Positions 15,848 through 24,808 of a stretch of DNA of 64,000 bases are shown one piece after another. The stretch comes from Priestia megaterium (GTDB taxonomy: Bacteria; Bacillota; Bacilli; Bacillales; Bacillaceae_H). The translations under genes and the position numbers were made by a program. Location: NCBI RefSeq assembly GCF_023824195.1, contig NZ_CP085442.1:3820001-3884000 (forward strand), written 5' to 3'. Each line of letters opens with the position of its first letter. Position 1 is the first letter of the stretch. The notes below the pieces were generated by a model. It was not told where the DNA came from and made no database searches. It saw only the letters and a program-made list of their open reading frames with translations.

Positions 15848-15967
15848 TTTTCACTCACTCCTTTTTAATTATTATAGTAAGAAAAATAGAAATTTCAGAT
15901 AACATATAAAACGTCTTATCTTCTATTACTAATCAAATGAAACGTTAATAAGAAAGAAGGTTTTCAA

Positions 15968-16423
15968 TTGAAAATTGATGAAATTGATTTATCGATTCTG
16001 CAGGCGCTGCAGCAAAACAGCCGTCTTTCCTTAAGAGAGCTGGGAAAACAAATTAACTTGTCTCCTCCTTCAGTGGCAGAGAGAGTACGACAGCTAGAAA
16101 GCTTTGGTGTTATAAAAAGGTATACGATTGATATTGATTATGAGAAGCTGCATTTACCCGTATCATGTTTTATTGAAGTAACTATGAAAAACGGAGAGCA
16201 TGAGCGTTTTAAGCGATTTATTTCTCAGTATCCCTATGCTTTATTCTGTGAACGCATCGCCGGGCAAGCCTGCTTTATTACAAAGCTTCAGCTTCCTCAC
16301 CTGCACGTACTCGAACAATTTATTAACGAAATTACACCTTATGCAAAAACGATTTCACACATCGCCCTTTCTCACGTGGAGATGTCTTCTGCATTACTGA
16401 GTCATTTAAAAGATGAAAAGTGA
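15968..16423 (+). CDS. Lrp/AsnC-family transcriptional regulator
   Basis: A 151-residue protein: N-terminal helix-turn-helix (IDLSILQALQQNSRLSLREL, then INLSPPSVAERVRQLESFGVI) and a C-terminal RAM domain (about 65-145) typical of feast/famine regulators. It probably senses an amino acid; the divergent AhpD-like gene is a candidate target. The TTG at 15968 follows GAAAGAAGG. Oddly, the last Lys codon and the stop codon lie within the left end of repeat copy B, so the C-terminus seems to have been finished by the inserted element. Confidence 0.82.
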   Translation: MKIDEIDLSILQALQQNSRLSLRELGKQINLSPPSVAERVRQLESFGVIKRYTIDIDYEKLHLPVSCFIEVTMKNGEHERFKRFISQYPYALFCERIAGQACFITKLQLPHLHVLEQFINEITPYAKTISHIALSHVEMSSALLSHLKDEK

Positions 16424-16766
16424 TTGAAACGTAACGAAAGCAGTTCAATTTACAGACGAACAAATGGAATAAAGGAGCTCGTATGAACCATTTTTTACAC
16501 CGCTGTTGATTTCCGTGCAAGGCTTCGCTTTCCGCGGGCGGCCGGTGAGCCTCCTCGTCGCTTCCGCTCCTGCGGGGTCTCGCCTGTTCCGCTTTTCCCG
16601 TAGGAGTCTTCGCCTTGCCCTCCACTCAACCGCTAGAAGCAACTACACATATTAAGTCTACGTTCACCCTACTAATGAAAAAGATTCGGACGCGTTTGAT
16701 TCTCCATCAAGAATCAAACGCGTTCGAATCTCCCTTTAACGAAAATACTTTTATCCCAGCTTCTTT
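16417..16766. repeat. Dispersed intergenic element, copy B (long form)
   Basis: The left end AAAGTGATTGAAACGTAAC overlaps the end of the Lrp gene. The GC-rich central module (about 16520-16620) contains complementary blocks such as GCAAGGC/GCCTTGC and CTCCTGCGGGG/CCCGTAGGAG. The right module is a long stem GATTCGGACGCGTTTGATTC pairing with GAATCAAACGCGTTCGAATC (16683-16731), and the right end is TCCCAGCTTCTTT. There is no convincing ORF inside. Confidence 0.88.
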
Positions 16767-16790
16767 GGTTCGTCCAACAGCATAAAAAAT

Positions 16791-16812
16791 AACCCTCCGA
16801 AGCTGGAGGGTA
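16791..16812 (-). terminator. Small hairpin downstream of the prsA-like gene
   Basis: ACCCTCC pairs with GGAGGGT; on the minus strand it is followed by TATTTTTTATG. It may be a second terminator behind the one at 16885. Confidence 0.55.
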
Positions 16813-16884
16813 TAAGTTTTCCGAATAATGAAAGTTTTACAACTTTATTTTATCAGGTGCCGACATTTCTGTCTACTTAAAAAT

Positions 16885-16920
16885 GTAAAAGAGCTTTCTA
16901 TTAATAGAAAGCTCTTTTAC
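16885..16920. terminator. Perfect 36-bp palindrome, terminator of the prsA-like gene
   Basis: GTAAAAGAGCTTTCTATT is followed directly by its exact reverse complement. The A/T flanks make it work as a terminator on either strand. Confidence 0.75.
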
Positions 16921-16961
16921 CTGCTTGTTTTTTGAAAACAATCAATCTATATAAAAGGGAA

Positions 16962-17864
16962 CTACCTAAGGTTGAAAGTCACCTGAAACCTTGGCAGTTC
17001 ATCCTGGATATACCGGTTGATATGATTCAAAACAAGTTCTTTCATCATTTCTTCTTTAACTTCGGATTCCGTTTTTTTATCTTTTTGTTTTAAAATAAGA
17101 ATATAATAGACTTTACCCATTTTAATGGGCTCACTACTCTCTCCGATGTGCTGTTTTTTTAAAACATCTATAAAAGAGGGAGATAGACTTGAAAGCTTTA
17201 GATTATCAGCATTCTCTATTTTGCTGATTGTCTGGACATCAGCATATTTTTTTTGAACTTCTTGAAGCGATGTTCCCTTTTGCAGTTCATCCGCAACGGC
17301 ATCGGCATCATGTAAAGTGGGGAACGCCAGCTGCGTAAAAGATACGCGCGTTAGATCGTTTTCAATACGTTTATAGTAAGCAGTTAGTTCATCAGACGTA
17401 ATTTGTTTACGGAAATATTCTTCTAATTTAAACTGATTCGTTAGCTGGTTGGTTACATCACTAGAACGAATGTTTAAGACTTCATAACCTTGCTTTCTTG
17501 TACCCTTGTCATATGAGTGTTTAATTTGCTTCCACATATCCTCCACTTGTTTTTGCACTTTATCGCTTGTCTTTAGATGCGTAATTAAGATTTTTTGCAT
17601 GACAAGCCGCCGCAACAACTCTTTGCGGTAGCTTGTATCATTTAGCGGAGCATCAGGATTTAAGAACCCTTCAACGGCTAAAAAACGGTTGAATTCGGCT
17701 CCTGTCACCTTGCCTCCCTCATACGCTGCCACTTCTTTGGCAGAAGATAGCTGACTAATTTCTACAGAAGGAAACAACGTGTTTGAATGCTTCCCTCCGC
17801 AGCCTGTCAAAAGTCCAAACGCTGTTAATACTGCTAGCAGCAGCTTTAACGGTGTTGAACTCAT
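16962..17864 (-). CDS. PrsA/SurA-like lipoprotein foldase
   Basis: A 300-residue exported lipoprotein: signal peptide with lipobox LLTGC (Cys about 22), a SurA-N-like helical region (about 45-160; EFNRFLAVEGF, LLRRLVMQKILI), then a degenerate parvulin-like part (about 165-270; TAYYKRIENDLTRVSFTQLA, GKVYYILILKQKDKK). It should help fold or hold secreted proteins outside the membrane. The start overlaps the htrB stop by 4 bases, so chaperone and protease are made together. The rotamase active-site motifs are not clear, so it may be only a holdase. Confidence 0.78.
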   Translation of the reverse strand: MSSTPLKLLLAVLTAFGLLTGCGGKHSNTLFPSVEISQLSSAKEVAAYEGGKVTGAEFNRFLAVEGFLNPDAPLNDTSYRKELLRRLVMQKILITHLKTSDKVQKQVEDMWKQIKHSYDKGTRKQGYEVLNIRSSDVTNQLTNQFKLEEYFRKQITSDELTAYYKRIENDLTRVSFTQLAFPTLHDADAVADELQKGTSLQEVQKKYADVQTISKIENADNLKLSSLSPSFIDVLKKQHIGESSEPIKMGKVYYILILKQKDKKTESEVKEEMMKELVLNHINRYIQDELPRFQVTFNLR

Positions 17865-19135
17865 CCATTGTTATCCTGCTGCTCTGAAAGCTTCAGAGAA
17901 ATGGTTTGTTTTTTTCCATTGCGGTACACGTCTAATTTTACCGTGTCTCCTACTTTGCGTTTTGTGTATAGATATTGACGTAAATCACTGGATGTTTTGA
18001 CTTCATTTCCATCGATGGCAACAATCACGTCTTTTGATTGTAAACCTGCATCAGAAGCAGAAGAGAACGGTTCAACCGTCGTTACGACAACTCCTTCAGA
18101 CGTATCGCTTGTTAGACCTAGCTGGTTTTGTTTTGTTGCAGCTGAAAGCTGACCTACATCTTGAAGACCTACCCCCATATATGGACGCGTTATTTTTCCG
18201 TTTTTCATCAGCTGTTCAATCGTCGGCTGCACTTCATCACTTGGAAGAGCAAAGCCTATGCCTTCTACATTGTCTTCTGAAATTTTCATACTGTTGATAC
18301 CGACTACTTCACCGGAAGAATTAATCAAGGCACCGCCGCTGTTTCCTGGATTAATCGCCGCATCCGTTTGAATTGCATCTACGTTCCAATTGTCTGAAAT
18401 AGGGACAGAGCGTTTTGCTGCGCTCACGATACCTTGTGTGACCGTACGAGAAAATTGTTCACCAAGAGGATTTCCGATTGCAAGCACCGTTTCACCCGCT
18501 ACTAAATCCGATGATTTCCCGAACTTCGCCACTTGTTCAACATTTTTGTCAGACATCTCCAGAACCGCTAAATCCGTTAGCGCATCAGCTCCGACAATTT
18601 TAGCTTTTTCTTTTTGTCCGTTTGAAAGTGACACTTCTACTTCGCTTGCGCCGTCAATAACGTGGTTATTGGTCACAACGTATGCTTTTCCATTTTCTTT
18701 TTTGAAAATAACACCGGAACCCGTTCCTGCTTCTTGCGTTTGGGTATCTCCAGAAAATGGATTTGTTTGCTGTTGAATATTGTTCACGCCTACAACAGCA
18801 GCTGATACTTTATTTACAACTGAAACAAGATCTGACTGATTCACGGTTGTGCTTACTGTTCGAGGCGTTGTGCTCGTTGTCGTTGCGGTTTGAGTCTGCG
18901 TTGTTTGATTCGCTGTTTGCGTATCAGCTGAATCCATTAACCCCAGCTGCGGAGCGCCGTATAGCACAATTCCTCCCCCTAGAACTGCTCCGGCGATAGA
19001 AGATGCAATCACTGGAAATAAGCGTCTTCTTGGAGGCTGTGATGATGACGCAGGCTGATACTGATCGTAGCGCTGCTGGCGGTTTTCATATTCTTCTTTT
19101 CGTTCTTGCTCTCTTTCATAATCACGTGGATCCAT
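17861..19135 (-). CDS. htrB: Membrane serine protease HtrB-like (DegP/HtrA family)
   Basis: A 424-residue protease. A hydrophilic cytoplasmic head rich in Arg, Glu and Tyr (1 to about 35) precedes one membrane helix (about 38-60), a Thr/Gln-rich linker, a trypsin-like domain with triad His (NNHVIDG), Asp (DLAVLEM) and Ser (GNSGGALI), and a C-terminal PDZ domain. It degrades misfolded secreted proteins at the membrane surface. The start at 19135 follows AAAAGGAGTGTTTTTC. It lies divergent from cssRS, as htrB (yvtA) does in B. subtilis, where CssR activates it under secretion stress. Confidence 0.92.
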   Translation of the reverse strand: MDPRDYEREQERKEEYENRQQRYDQYQPASSSQPPRRRLFPVIASSIAGAVLGGGIVLYGAPQLGLMDSADTQTANQTTQTQTATTTSTTPRTVSTTVNQSDLVSVVNKVSAAVVGVNNIQQQTNPFSGDTQTQEAGTGSGVIFKKENGKAYVVTNNHVIDGASEVEVSLSNGQKEKAKIVGADALTDLAVLEMSDKNVEQVAKFGKSSDLVAGETVLAIGNPLGEQFSRTVTQGIVSAAKRSVPISDNWNVDAIQTDAAINPGNSGGALINSSGEVVGINSMKISEDNVEGIGFALPSDEVQPTIEQLMKNGKITRPYMGVGLQDVGQLSAATKQNQLGLTSDTSEGVVVTTVEPFSSASDAGLQSKDVIVAIDGNEVKTSSDLRQYLYTKRKVGDTVKLDVYRNGKKQTISLKLSEQQDNNG

Positions 19136-19216
19136 GAAAAACACTCCTTTTAACGTAGCAAATTTTATGTTATCTATACTATAAAATAAAAGTTTGGGAT
19201 AAGTATCAAAACAATG

Positions 19217-19231
19217 TGTGAAATTGTGAAA
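19217..19231. promoter_or_regulatory. Direct repeat in the htrB-cssR control region
   Basis: TGTGAAA occurs twice with an 8-base period (19217-19223, 19225-19231) in the divergent promoter region. It could be part of a CssR operator, by analogy with B. subtilis; the match is not proven. Confidence 0.4.
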
Positions 19232-19357
19232 AATTTCTTTATAACAGCAAACACGTAGTATAATAGCGGGTACATAGACCTTTAAAGAAACGCGCATAGA
19301 TGGCGCAATATGCTTTATTTACCTTAATTTTCATATATTCAGAGGAAGGTGTCAAAT

Positions 19358-20029
19358 TTGAGCTTTACACTATATTTAGTAGAGGATGAACAAAATTTAA
19401 ACGAAGTTTTAACCCTTTACCTTCAAAAAGAAGGCTGGGAAGTTCGCTCATTTTTTAACGGCACGGACGCCAAAGAAATGATTGCAACTCCTCCGCACCT
19501 GTGGATTTTAGATATTATGCTGCCTGACATTGACGGGTATCAGCTCATTCGCGAAATCAAGCAGCAAACGCCACATGTGCCTGTTATTTTCATCTCAGCC
19601 CGCGATGCCGATATTGACCGGGTTCTTGGGCTTGAAATGGGCAGCGACGACTATTTATCAAAGCCTTTTTTGCCTCGTGAACTAGTTATTCGAGCAAACA
19701 AACTGCTAAACCGCGTATATGGTTCCAATCAAAAGAAAACCGATACCATTACGCTGACTCCTTATGAAATCGATTTACATACCCGTACAGTCAGTGAAAA
19801 TGGAAAGCCGATTGATTTAACGTCTAAAGAATTTGATTTTCTTGTCACTATCTCAAAAGACCTTGGACAGGCTTTTTCACGAGAGCAGCTGCTGAATCTC
19901 ATTTGGGGAGAAGATTATTTCGGCACAGACCGAGTGGTGGATGATTTAGTAAGGCGCGTGCGTAAAAAAATGCCGCAAGCACGAATTGAAACGATTTACG
20001 GATACGGATACCGGATGATGAAAGCATGA
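19358..20029 (+). CDS. cssR: Secretion-stress response regulator CssR
   Basis: A 223-residue OmpR-type regulator: receiver domain with phospho-acceptor Asp in LWILDIMLPDIDGY (about 54), Thr/Ser switch in VIFISARDAD and Lys in LSKPFLPRE, and a winged helix ending VETIYGYGYR-like (IETIYGYGYRMM). It matches B. subtilis CssR, including the unusual DIDRVLGLEMGS. The TTG at 19358 gives the family N-terminus SFTLYLVEDE and lies 8 bases after AGAGGAAGG; a GTG 9 bases upstream is too close to that site. It overlaps cssS by 4 bases. Confidence 0.93.
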   Translation: MSFTLYLVEDEQNLNEVLTLYLQKEGWEVRSFFNGTDAKEMIATPPHLWILDIMLPDIDGYQLIREIKQQTPHVPVIFISARDADIDRVLGLEMGSDDYLSKPFLPRELVIRANKLLNRVYGSNQKKTDTITLTPYEIDLHTRTVSENGKPIDLTSKEFDFLVTISKDLGQAFSREQLLNLIWGEDYFGTDRVVDDLVRRVRKKMPQARIETIYGYGYRMMKA

Positions 20030-21375
20030 AAAACAAGTCGCTTGCATTTCAAATTTGGCTCGTCATCTCCGGTATTTTACTGCTTATTTCAATTTTGCTC
20101 GCTATTTTATTCCCAACGACGCTCAGGCAGTTCTTCACGAATGAAATTTATACCACTATTGAAAATGAACAGCATATTTTAAAAGAATACGGCCTGCCAA
20201 GCCGCTCAGGTGAATACTACTTTAGCAATGAAGACAGTGAACCAACACTTGGTAATCGAACCGTGGATCATATTTTATTGCCTGAACATGCGGATATCTC
20301 TTATTTTTCATCACGGGTGTTGCCTCAAGACTTTTTGAGAAAAGCACAGGAAGATGCAATCAGTCAGCGAAAAATCGTCGCTCGCTATGAAAAAGATCTC
20401 GGCAACCGGACGCTTTTTTATGTGATTCGAAAAGTAAGCGTAAACGGACAGCCTGCTTTTTTGCTTTCATTTTCGTGGGATACGTATCGCAACGCGCTTA
20501 CTTCTACTCTTTTTAAACAGCTGCTTCTTGTAATTTCAATTGTATTTCTATTCAGCTGGCTTCCATCTATTTGGCTATCAAGATATTTAAGCAAGCCGCT
20601 TGTATCGCTTGAAAAAGATGTAAAAAAAATTGCCGAACAAAATTGGCATGAGCCCGTTACAGTCAACCGTTCCGATGAAATTGGCAAGCTAGGTGCCTCC
20701 ATCGAGCAAATGCGCAAAAGGCTCGTATCTAAAGATGAAGCACAGCAAACGCTGCTTCAAAATATTTCACACGATTTAAAAACACCGGTTATGGTTATTC
20801 AAAGCTACGCTCAGTCGATTCAAGACGGCATTTATCCAAAAGGTGATTTATCTCAAACGGTAAAAGTTATTGAAGATGAATCCAAAAATCTTGAGAAAAA
20901 AATCCGCGATTTGCTTTACTTAACCAAACTTGACTATATGTCCACTCATCAGCTTGCACAAGATGACTTTGATTTTACTGCACTTCTTCATGAAGTAGTG
21001 GATCGCTTGCGGTGGAGGCGCCCTGAAATACAGTGGGAATTTGACGACGTAAACGCAACGATTAAAGGAGACAAAGAGCTGTGGACAAAAGTTCTTGAAA
21101 ATGTACTCGACAATCAGCTGCGCTATGCCGAGACGAAGGTTTCACTTTCACTTGCTAAACACCAAACGAACGTTCAATGTACAATCAGCAACGATGGTCC
21201 CCCGATTGATCAAAGCGTGCTTCAACACTTGTTTGAACCGTTTAAAAAAGGAGCAAATGGTGAATTCGGTATTGGCTTAAGCATCGTAAAGCGTATTGTT
21301 ACGATGCACGGTGGAGCAATTACGGCTGAAAACACAGACGCCGGAGTGACGTTTTCAATTACTATTCCTATATAA
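20026..21375 (+). CDS. cssS: Secretion-stress sensor histidine kinase CssS
   Basis: A 449-residue kinase (B. subtilis CssS 451). Two membrane helices (about 9-30 and 166-186) bracket an extracytoplasmic sensor loop. Then come HAMP, the H box NISHDLKTPVMVIQSYAQ (His about 249), N box ENVLDNQLRYA and G boxes with GEFGIGLSIVKR. It senses misfolded exported protein and phosphorylates CssR. ATGA overlap with cssR shows coupled translation. The terminator behind it is shared with dcyD. Confidence 0.93.
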   Translation: MKNKSLAFQIWLVISGILLLISILLAILFPTTLRQFFTNEIYTTIENEQHILKEYGLPSRSGEYYFSNEDSEPTLGNRTVDHILLPEHADISYFSSRVLPQDFLRKAQEDAISQRKIVARYEKDLGNRTLFYVIRKVSVNGQPAFLLSFSWDTYRNALTSTLFKQLLLVISIVFLFSWLPSIWLSRYLSKPLVSLEKDVKKIAEQNWHEPVTVNRSDEIGKLGASIEQMRKRLVSKDEAQQTLLQNISHDLKTPVMVIQSYAQSIQDGIYPKGDLSQTVKVIEDESKNLEKKIRDLLYLTKLDYMSTHQLAQDDFDFTALLHEVVDRLRWRRPEIQWEFDDVNATIKGDKELWTKVLENVLDNQLRYAETKVSLSLAKHQTNVQCTISNDGPPIDQSVLQHLFEPFKKGANGEFGIGLSIVKRIVTMHGGAITAENTDAGVTFSITIPI

Positions 21376-21378
21376 ACT

Positions 21379-21413
21379 AAAAAAGCAAGGGAGTCGAATC
21401 CCTTGCTTTTTTA
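21379..21413. terminator. Bidirectional terminator cssS / dcyD
   Basis: AAAAAAGCAAGGGA pairs with TCCCTTGCTTTTTT with a 6-base loop between convergent genes. Confidence 0.88.
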
Positions 21414-22403
21414 TGAAAAAATTGATGTATAGGCATAAAGAGCCGGTGAACCTCCTGAGTGGATAAACACCACATTTTCATCTTTTTTAAAATAACCTTT
21501 TCGAATTAAATCAATTAGACCAGCCATGGCTTTTCCCGTATACACAGGATCCAATAAAATCCCTTCCGTACTGGCCACAAGTTTGACTACTTCCACCATC
21601 TCTTCTGTCGGAACAGCATACCCTGGACCTACACATTCATCCATACACACAATCTCTTCTTTTTTAAAAGGCGTTTTACTATGTAAATGATCATAAAGTT
21701 CACTCGTCAGCTTGGCAACTTTCATTTCTTGTTCTTCTTTAGCACGACTGACATTCATTCCAATAACAGACACGTCACTTTGAAGACCTTGAAAGCCTGC
21801 CACTAATCCTGCATGCATACCCCCGCTGCCGCTTGTGCAAACCACGTGGCTAAGCTTTATTTGCTGCTCATAACTTTGCATAAGCAACTCTTGTGCACAG
21901 GCAGCGTATCCGGTTGCACCGATAACATTCGAACCTCCTACTGGAATTAAATATGGCTTATGACCTTTTTCAATTAGCTCTCGCTCTACTTTTTTCATTT
22001 CCGCTGTCAAATCCAAACCTTCAGCGACAAACCGCATGTCATGAGCGCCTAATAAATGATAAAGAAAATAGTTTCCTGTCGGCTGATCGCTTGCTTTATT
22101 TTCACCTTCTTCCAATATGAGCACGCATTTCATTTGTTCTTTTACAGCCGCAGCGAGCGTCAAACGACAGTGATTGGATTGTATCGCACCGCACGTTACA
22201 AGCACGTCTGCTCCTTGCGCCTTTGCATCAGCTACTAAATATTCAAGCTTACGCGTCTTATTTCCGCCCCCTGTCAGTCCAAGCATATCATCGCGCTTCA
22301 TATAAATTGAAGGTCCATTTAACTGCTGAGATAAAACCGATAGCTTTTCTAAAGGTGTAGGATAATCCGTATATTTTCTTCTAGAAAATTGAGTTAAGTT
22401 CAT
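21411..22403 (-). CDS. dcyD: D-cysteine desulfhydrase (PLP-dependent, ACC deaminase family)
   Basis: A 330-residue fold-type II PLP enzyme. The PLP lysine lies in GGGNKTRKLEYL (about 47-52), the phosphate-binding loop is TSGSGGMHAG, and AIQSNHCR is the ACC deaminase/DcyD substrate motif; the end is HSGGSPALYAY. It should break D-cysteine down to pyruvate, H2S and ammonia. Length fits the family (about 328-338). ACC deaminase activity cannot be excluded. The start follows GAGAGGATGAGAAC. Confidence 0.82.
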   Translation of the reverse strand: MNLTQFSRRKYTDYPTPLEKLSVLSQQLNGPSIYMKRDDMLGLTGGGNKTRKLEYLVADAKAQGADVLVTCGAIQSNHCRLTLAAAVKEQMKCVLILEEGENKASDQPTGNYFLYHLLGAHDMRFVAEGLDLTAEMKKVERELIEKGHKPYLIPVGGSNVIGATGYAACAQELLMQSYEQQIKLSHVVCTSGSGGMHAGLVAGFQGLQSDVSVIGMNVSRAKEEQEMKVAKLTSELYDHLHSKTPFKKEEIVCMDECVGPGYAVPTEEMVEVVKLVASTEGILLDPVYTGKAMAGLIDLIRKGYFKKDENVVFIHSGGSPALYAYTSIFS

Positions 22404-22553
22404 GTTCTCATCCTCTCTTTCGTATTTGTTCTATTTTACCATATGGAAGCTTTTGAAGAGCTTTTTACGAAAGGGCTTTCTATAACTTGTATACATAAGA
22501 ACAAGTAGTCAACATACATTAAACCATATAAACAGTTTGAAGGAGTGTTTTCA

Positions 22554-23072
22554 ATGAGTGAAAAAGCAGTACTTTGCAGCGTCTCACGAGTAGTCAAATC
22601 ACAGCACATTTTTCCAAATGACCTAAACAATCACCACACCCTTTTTGGTGGAAAAATTGTCGCTGACATGGACATGACGGCTTCTCTTTCGGCGGCTAAA
22701 CATTCCCGAAAGTCGTGTGTTACAGCTTCCATTGATCATGTTGACTTTATCGAACCCGTCACCGAAGAAGATTTTATTTCATATGAAGCATTCGTTGTTG
22801 TCACAGGAAAAAGCTCTATGATTATTTTTGTTAAAGTGATTGCCGAAAATTTGCTAACGGGCATTAAGCGTATTGCAGCTACTTCTTTTCTCACCTTTGT
22901 TGCATTAGAAAACGGGAAACCTGCCCCCGTTCCTCAAGTTATTGCTCAAACTGAAGAAGAAAAAAGTCTTCAAAAAGTAGCTCTTGAACGAAAAGAGTCC
23001 AAAAAAACGCAGGTTGAGCACAGCAAAGCGATTGCGAGCATTTTATCTAAATCTTTGCGCAGCAGTAATTAA
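22554..23072 (+). CDS. Acyl-CoA thioesterase, hotdog fold (YkhA-like)
   Basis: A 172-residue hotdog protein. The region PNDLNNHHTLFGGKIVADMD carries the active-site Asn/Asp helix typical of BACH/YciA-type thioesterases, followed by VTASIDHVDFIEPV. It hydrolyses medium or long acyl-CoA and is closest to B. subtilis YkhA. A GTG 9 bases upstream is in frame, but the ATG at 22554 has the better distance from GAAGGAG. The C-terminus is Lys/Glu-rich. Single gene with its own terminator. Confidence 0.85.
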   Translation: MSEKAVLCSVSRVVKSQHIFPNDLNNHHTLFGGKIVADMDMTASLSAAKHSRKSCVTASIDHVDFIEPVTEEDFISYEAFVVVTGKSSMIIFVKVIAENLLTGIKRIAATSFLTFVALENGKPAPVPQVIAQTEEEKSLQKVALERKESKKTQVEHSKAIASILSKSLRSSN

Positions 23073-23075
23073 GCA

Positions 23076-23120
23076 CTTCATCTAAAAAGCAGCTGTCTGC
23101 TTTTTAGACGAAGTTTTTTT
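23076..23120 (+). terminator. Terminator after the thioesterase gene
   Basis: CTTCATCTAAAAAGCAG pairs with CTGCTTTTTAGACGAAG with one mismatch, then seven T residues. Confidence 0.9.
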
Positions 23121-23165
23121 AGTTTTCATATTGTTATTTAATGTAATATGCGATATATTGGTTTT

Positions 23166-23828
23166 ATGAAAAATAACATTCAACCTCTCAAACGACTTTC
23201 TTTAAGGGAAGAAGTCTATCAAACACTTAAACACAATATTGTTATGCTTGAATTTCAGCCGGAACAAAAGCTTCAGGATAAAGAACTGGCTGAGCAATTT
23301 GGAGTTAGCCGCACTCCTGTTCGAGAAGCATTAAAAAGGCTTGAAGATGAAGGCCTTGTCCAAACGACACCTGGCTCTTCTACAAAAGTGGCTCCATTAA
23401 ACCTTGAGGAGGCAAAACAATCTTTTATTGTCGTCGCAGCTCTTCATGCACTTGCTGCTAAGCTGGCTTGTACTTCGTTACAAGAAGAAGATATGGGCGA
23501 ACTAATCAAAAACAATCAATCTCTAGAACATGCAATCAAAACAAGACATGTCCTTAAAGCGATTGAAGCGGATGAAGCATTTCATTCCGTCTTTTTAAAA
23601 CGGGCGAACAATATAGAGCTAGAACGTGTTGTAAAACAAACAAGCGCCAAAATTCAGCGTCTGGAAATCGCTCGTTTTTCTTCTCTTGCTAGCCTTGCTT
23701 CGGTTGATCAGCACAAAGAAATCATAAACGCTTGCCGTCAAAAAGAGGCCGCACTGACATCGCAGCTTGTCGAAACGAACTGGCTGACACTAGGTGAAGC
23801 GCTGACAAGTGAGGAGGAATCCAAGTGA
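23166..23828 (+). CDS. GntR-family regulator (FadR/FCD subfamily)
   Basis: A protein of about 220 residues: N-terminal winged helix (LREEVYQTLKHNIVMLEFQP, AEQFGVSRTPVREALKRLE) and a C-terminal FCD ligand domain (about 75-215), though without an obvious full set of metal-binding His. The start is unclear: ATGs at 23148 and 23166 both lack a good ribosome site. It overlaps the next gene by 4 bases (GTGA), so regulator and DMT transporter form one unit, and the regulator probably senses a substrate of that transporter. Confidence 0.82.
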   Translation: MKNNIQPLKRLSLREEVYQTLKHNIVMLEFQPEQKLQDKELAEQFGVSRTPVREALKRLEDEGLVQTTPGSSTKVAPLNLEEAKQSFIVVAALHALAAKLACTSLQEEDMGELIKNNQSLEHAIKTRHVLKAIEADEAFHSVFLKRANNIELERVVKQTSAKIQRLEIARFSSLASLASVDQHKEIINACRQKEAALTSQLVETNWLTLGEALTSEEESK

Positions 23829-24766
23829 AGCCTCTTTTATTAGGCATTGCTGCATCATTCTTTTTTGCTTTTACATTCGTTTTAAATCGAGCGATGGATT
23901 TATCCGGAGGCAGCTGGGCGTGGAGCGCATCGCTGCGCTATTTTTTTATGGTACCTCTTTTGCTTGTGCTTGTTTATTTTTGGGGTGGTATTAAACCTGT
24001 GGTGGCAGAAATAAAAGCCCATCCGCAAAAATGGCTGCTTTGGAGCACGGTTGGATTTGGCTTTTTTTACGCTCCTCTTTGTTTTGCTTCAGCCTACGGT
24101 CCCGGCTGGCTTATTGCAGGCACTTGGCAAATCACAATTTTATCGGGGTCTCTCCTAGCTCCTTTGTTTTACAAGGAAGGAAAACGGCGAGGAGGCATTC
24201 CTTTCAAGCAGCTAGGTTTTTCGTTTATTATTTTAATAGGAGTTGTGCTCATGCAGCTTGAGCATGCGACTGAACTGTCGGCCGCTACTGCCTTGCTTTG
24301 TACCATTCCCATTTTGATTGCCTCTTTTGCGTACCCGCTTGGCAATCGTAAAATGATGGAGGTGTCGTCACTTAATACGTTTCAGCGCGTGCTTGGAATG
24401 ACGCTTTCAAGCCTGCCGTTTTGGATTATTCTTTCTGTCTATGCCTACGTGACCGATGGACTACCAAAAACAACTCAGATTTATCAAAGCAGTTTAGTTG
24501 CTTTACTTTCAGGCGTATGTGCAACGGTTTTATTTTTTGCGGCAACCGACCTTGTTAAAAAAGATTCTCAAAAGTTAGGTGCAGTTGAAGCTACACAATC
24601 GATGGAAGTTTTATTTGCCCTGCTAGGAGAGGTCTTCCTTCTATCAAGTCCTTTGCCATCGATTCTTTCTTGGGTCGGAATGGGAGTTATCGTAGCAGGC
24701 ATGGTGCTTCACAGCTACCAAACGAGTCATAACAAAGCTATACCGCAAAAAGAATTGACCTACTAA
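23825..24766 (+). CDS. DMT-superfamily transporter (multidrug-resistance efflux type)
   Basis: A 313-residue membrane protein with about 10 helices in two EamA-like halves (LLLGIAASFFFAFTFVLNRA at the start; EATQSMEVLFALLGEVFLL near the end). It resembles the PF13536 EmrE-like transporter family. GTG start after GAGGAGGAATCCAA, overlapping the GntR regulator. The substrate is unknown; coupling to an FCD-type GntR suggests an organic acid or amino-acid-like compound. Terminator follows. Confidence 0.8.
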   Translation: MKPLLLGIAASFFFAFTFVLNRAMDLSGGSWAWSASLRYFFMVPLLLVLVYFWGGIKPVVAEIKAHPQKWLLWSTVGFGFFYAPLCFASAYGPGWLIAGTWQITILSGSLLAPLFYKEGKRRGGIPFKQLGFSFIILIGVVLMQLEHATELSAATALLCTIPILIASFAYPLGNRKMMEVSSLNTFQRVLGMTLSSLPFWIILSVYAYVTDGLPKTTQIYQSSLVALLSGVCATVLFFAATDLVKKDSQKLGAVEATQSMEVLFALLGEVFLLSSPLPSILSWVGMGVIVAGMVLHSYQTSHNKAIPQKELTY

Positions 24767-24773
24767 TCAATAA

Positions 24774-24808
24774 CAAAAAAGAGCGTCTCAGTCGGCGCTC
24801 TTTTTGTT
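24774..24808. terminator. Terminator between the DMT transporter and the SUFU gene
   Basis: AACAAAAAAGAGCG pairs with CGCTCTTTTTGTT around a loop. T runs on both strands between convergent genes. Confidence 0.82.
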
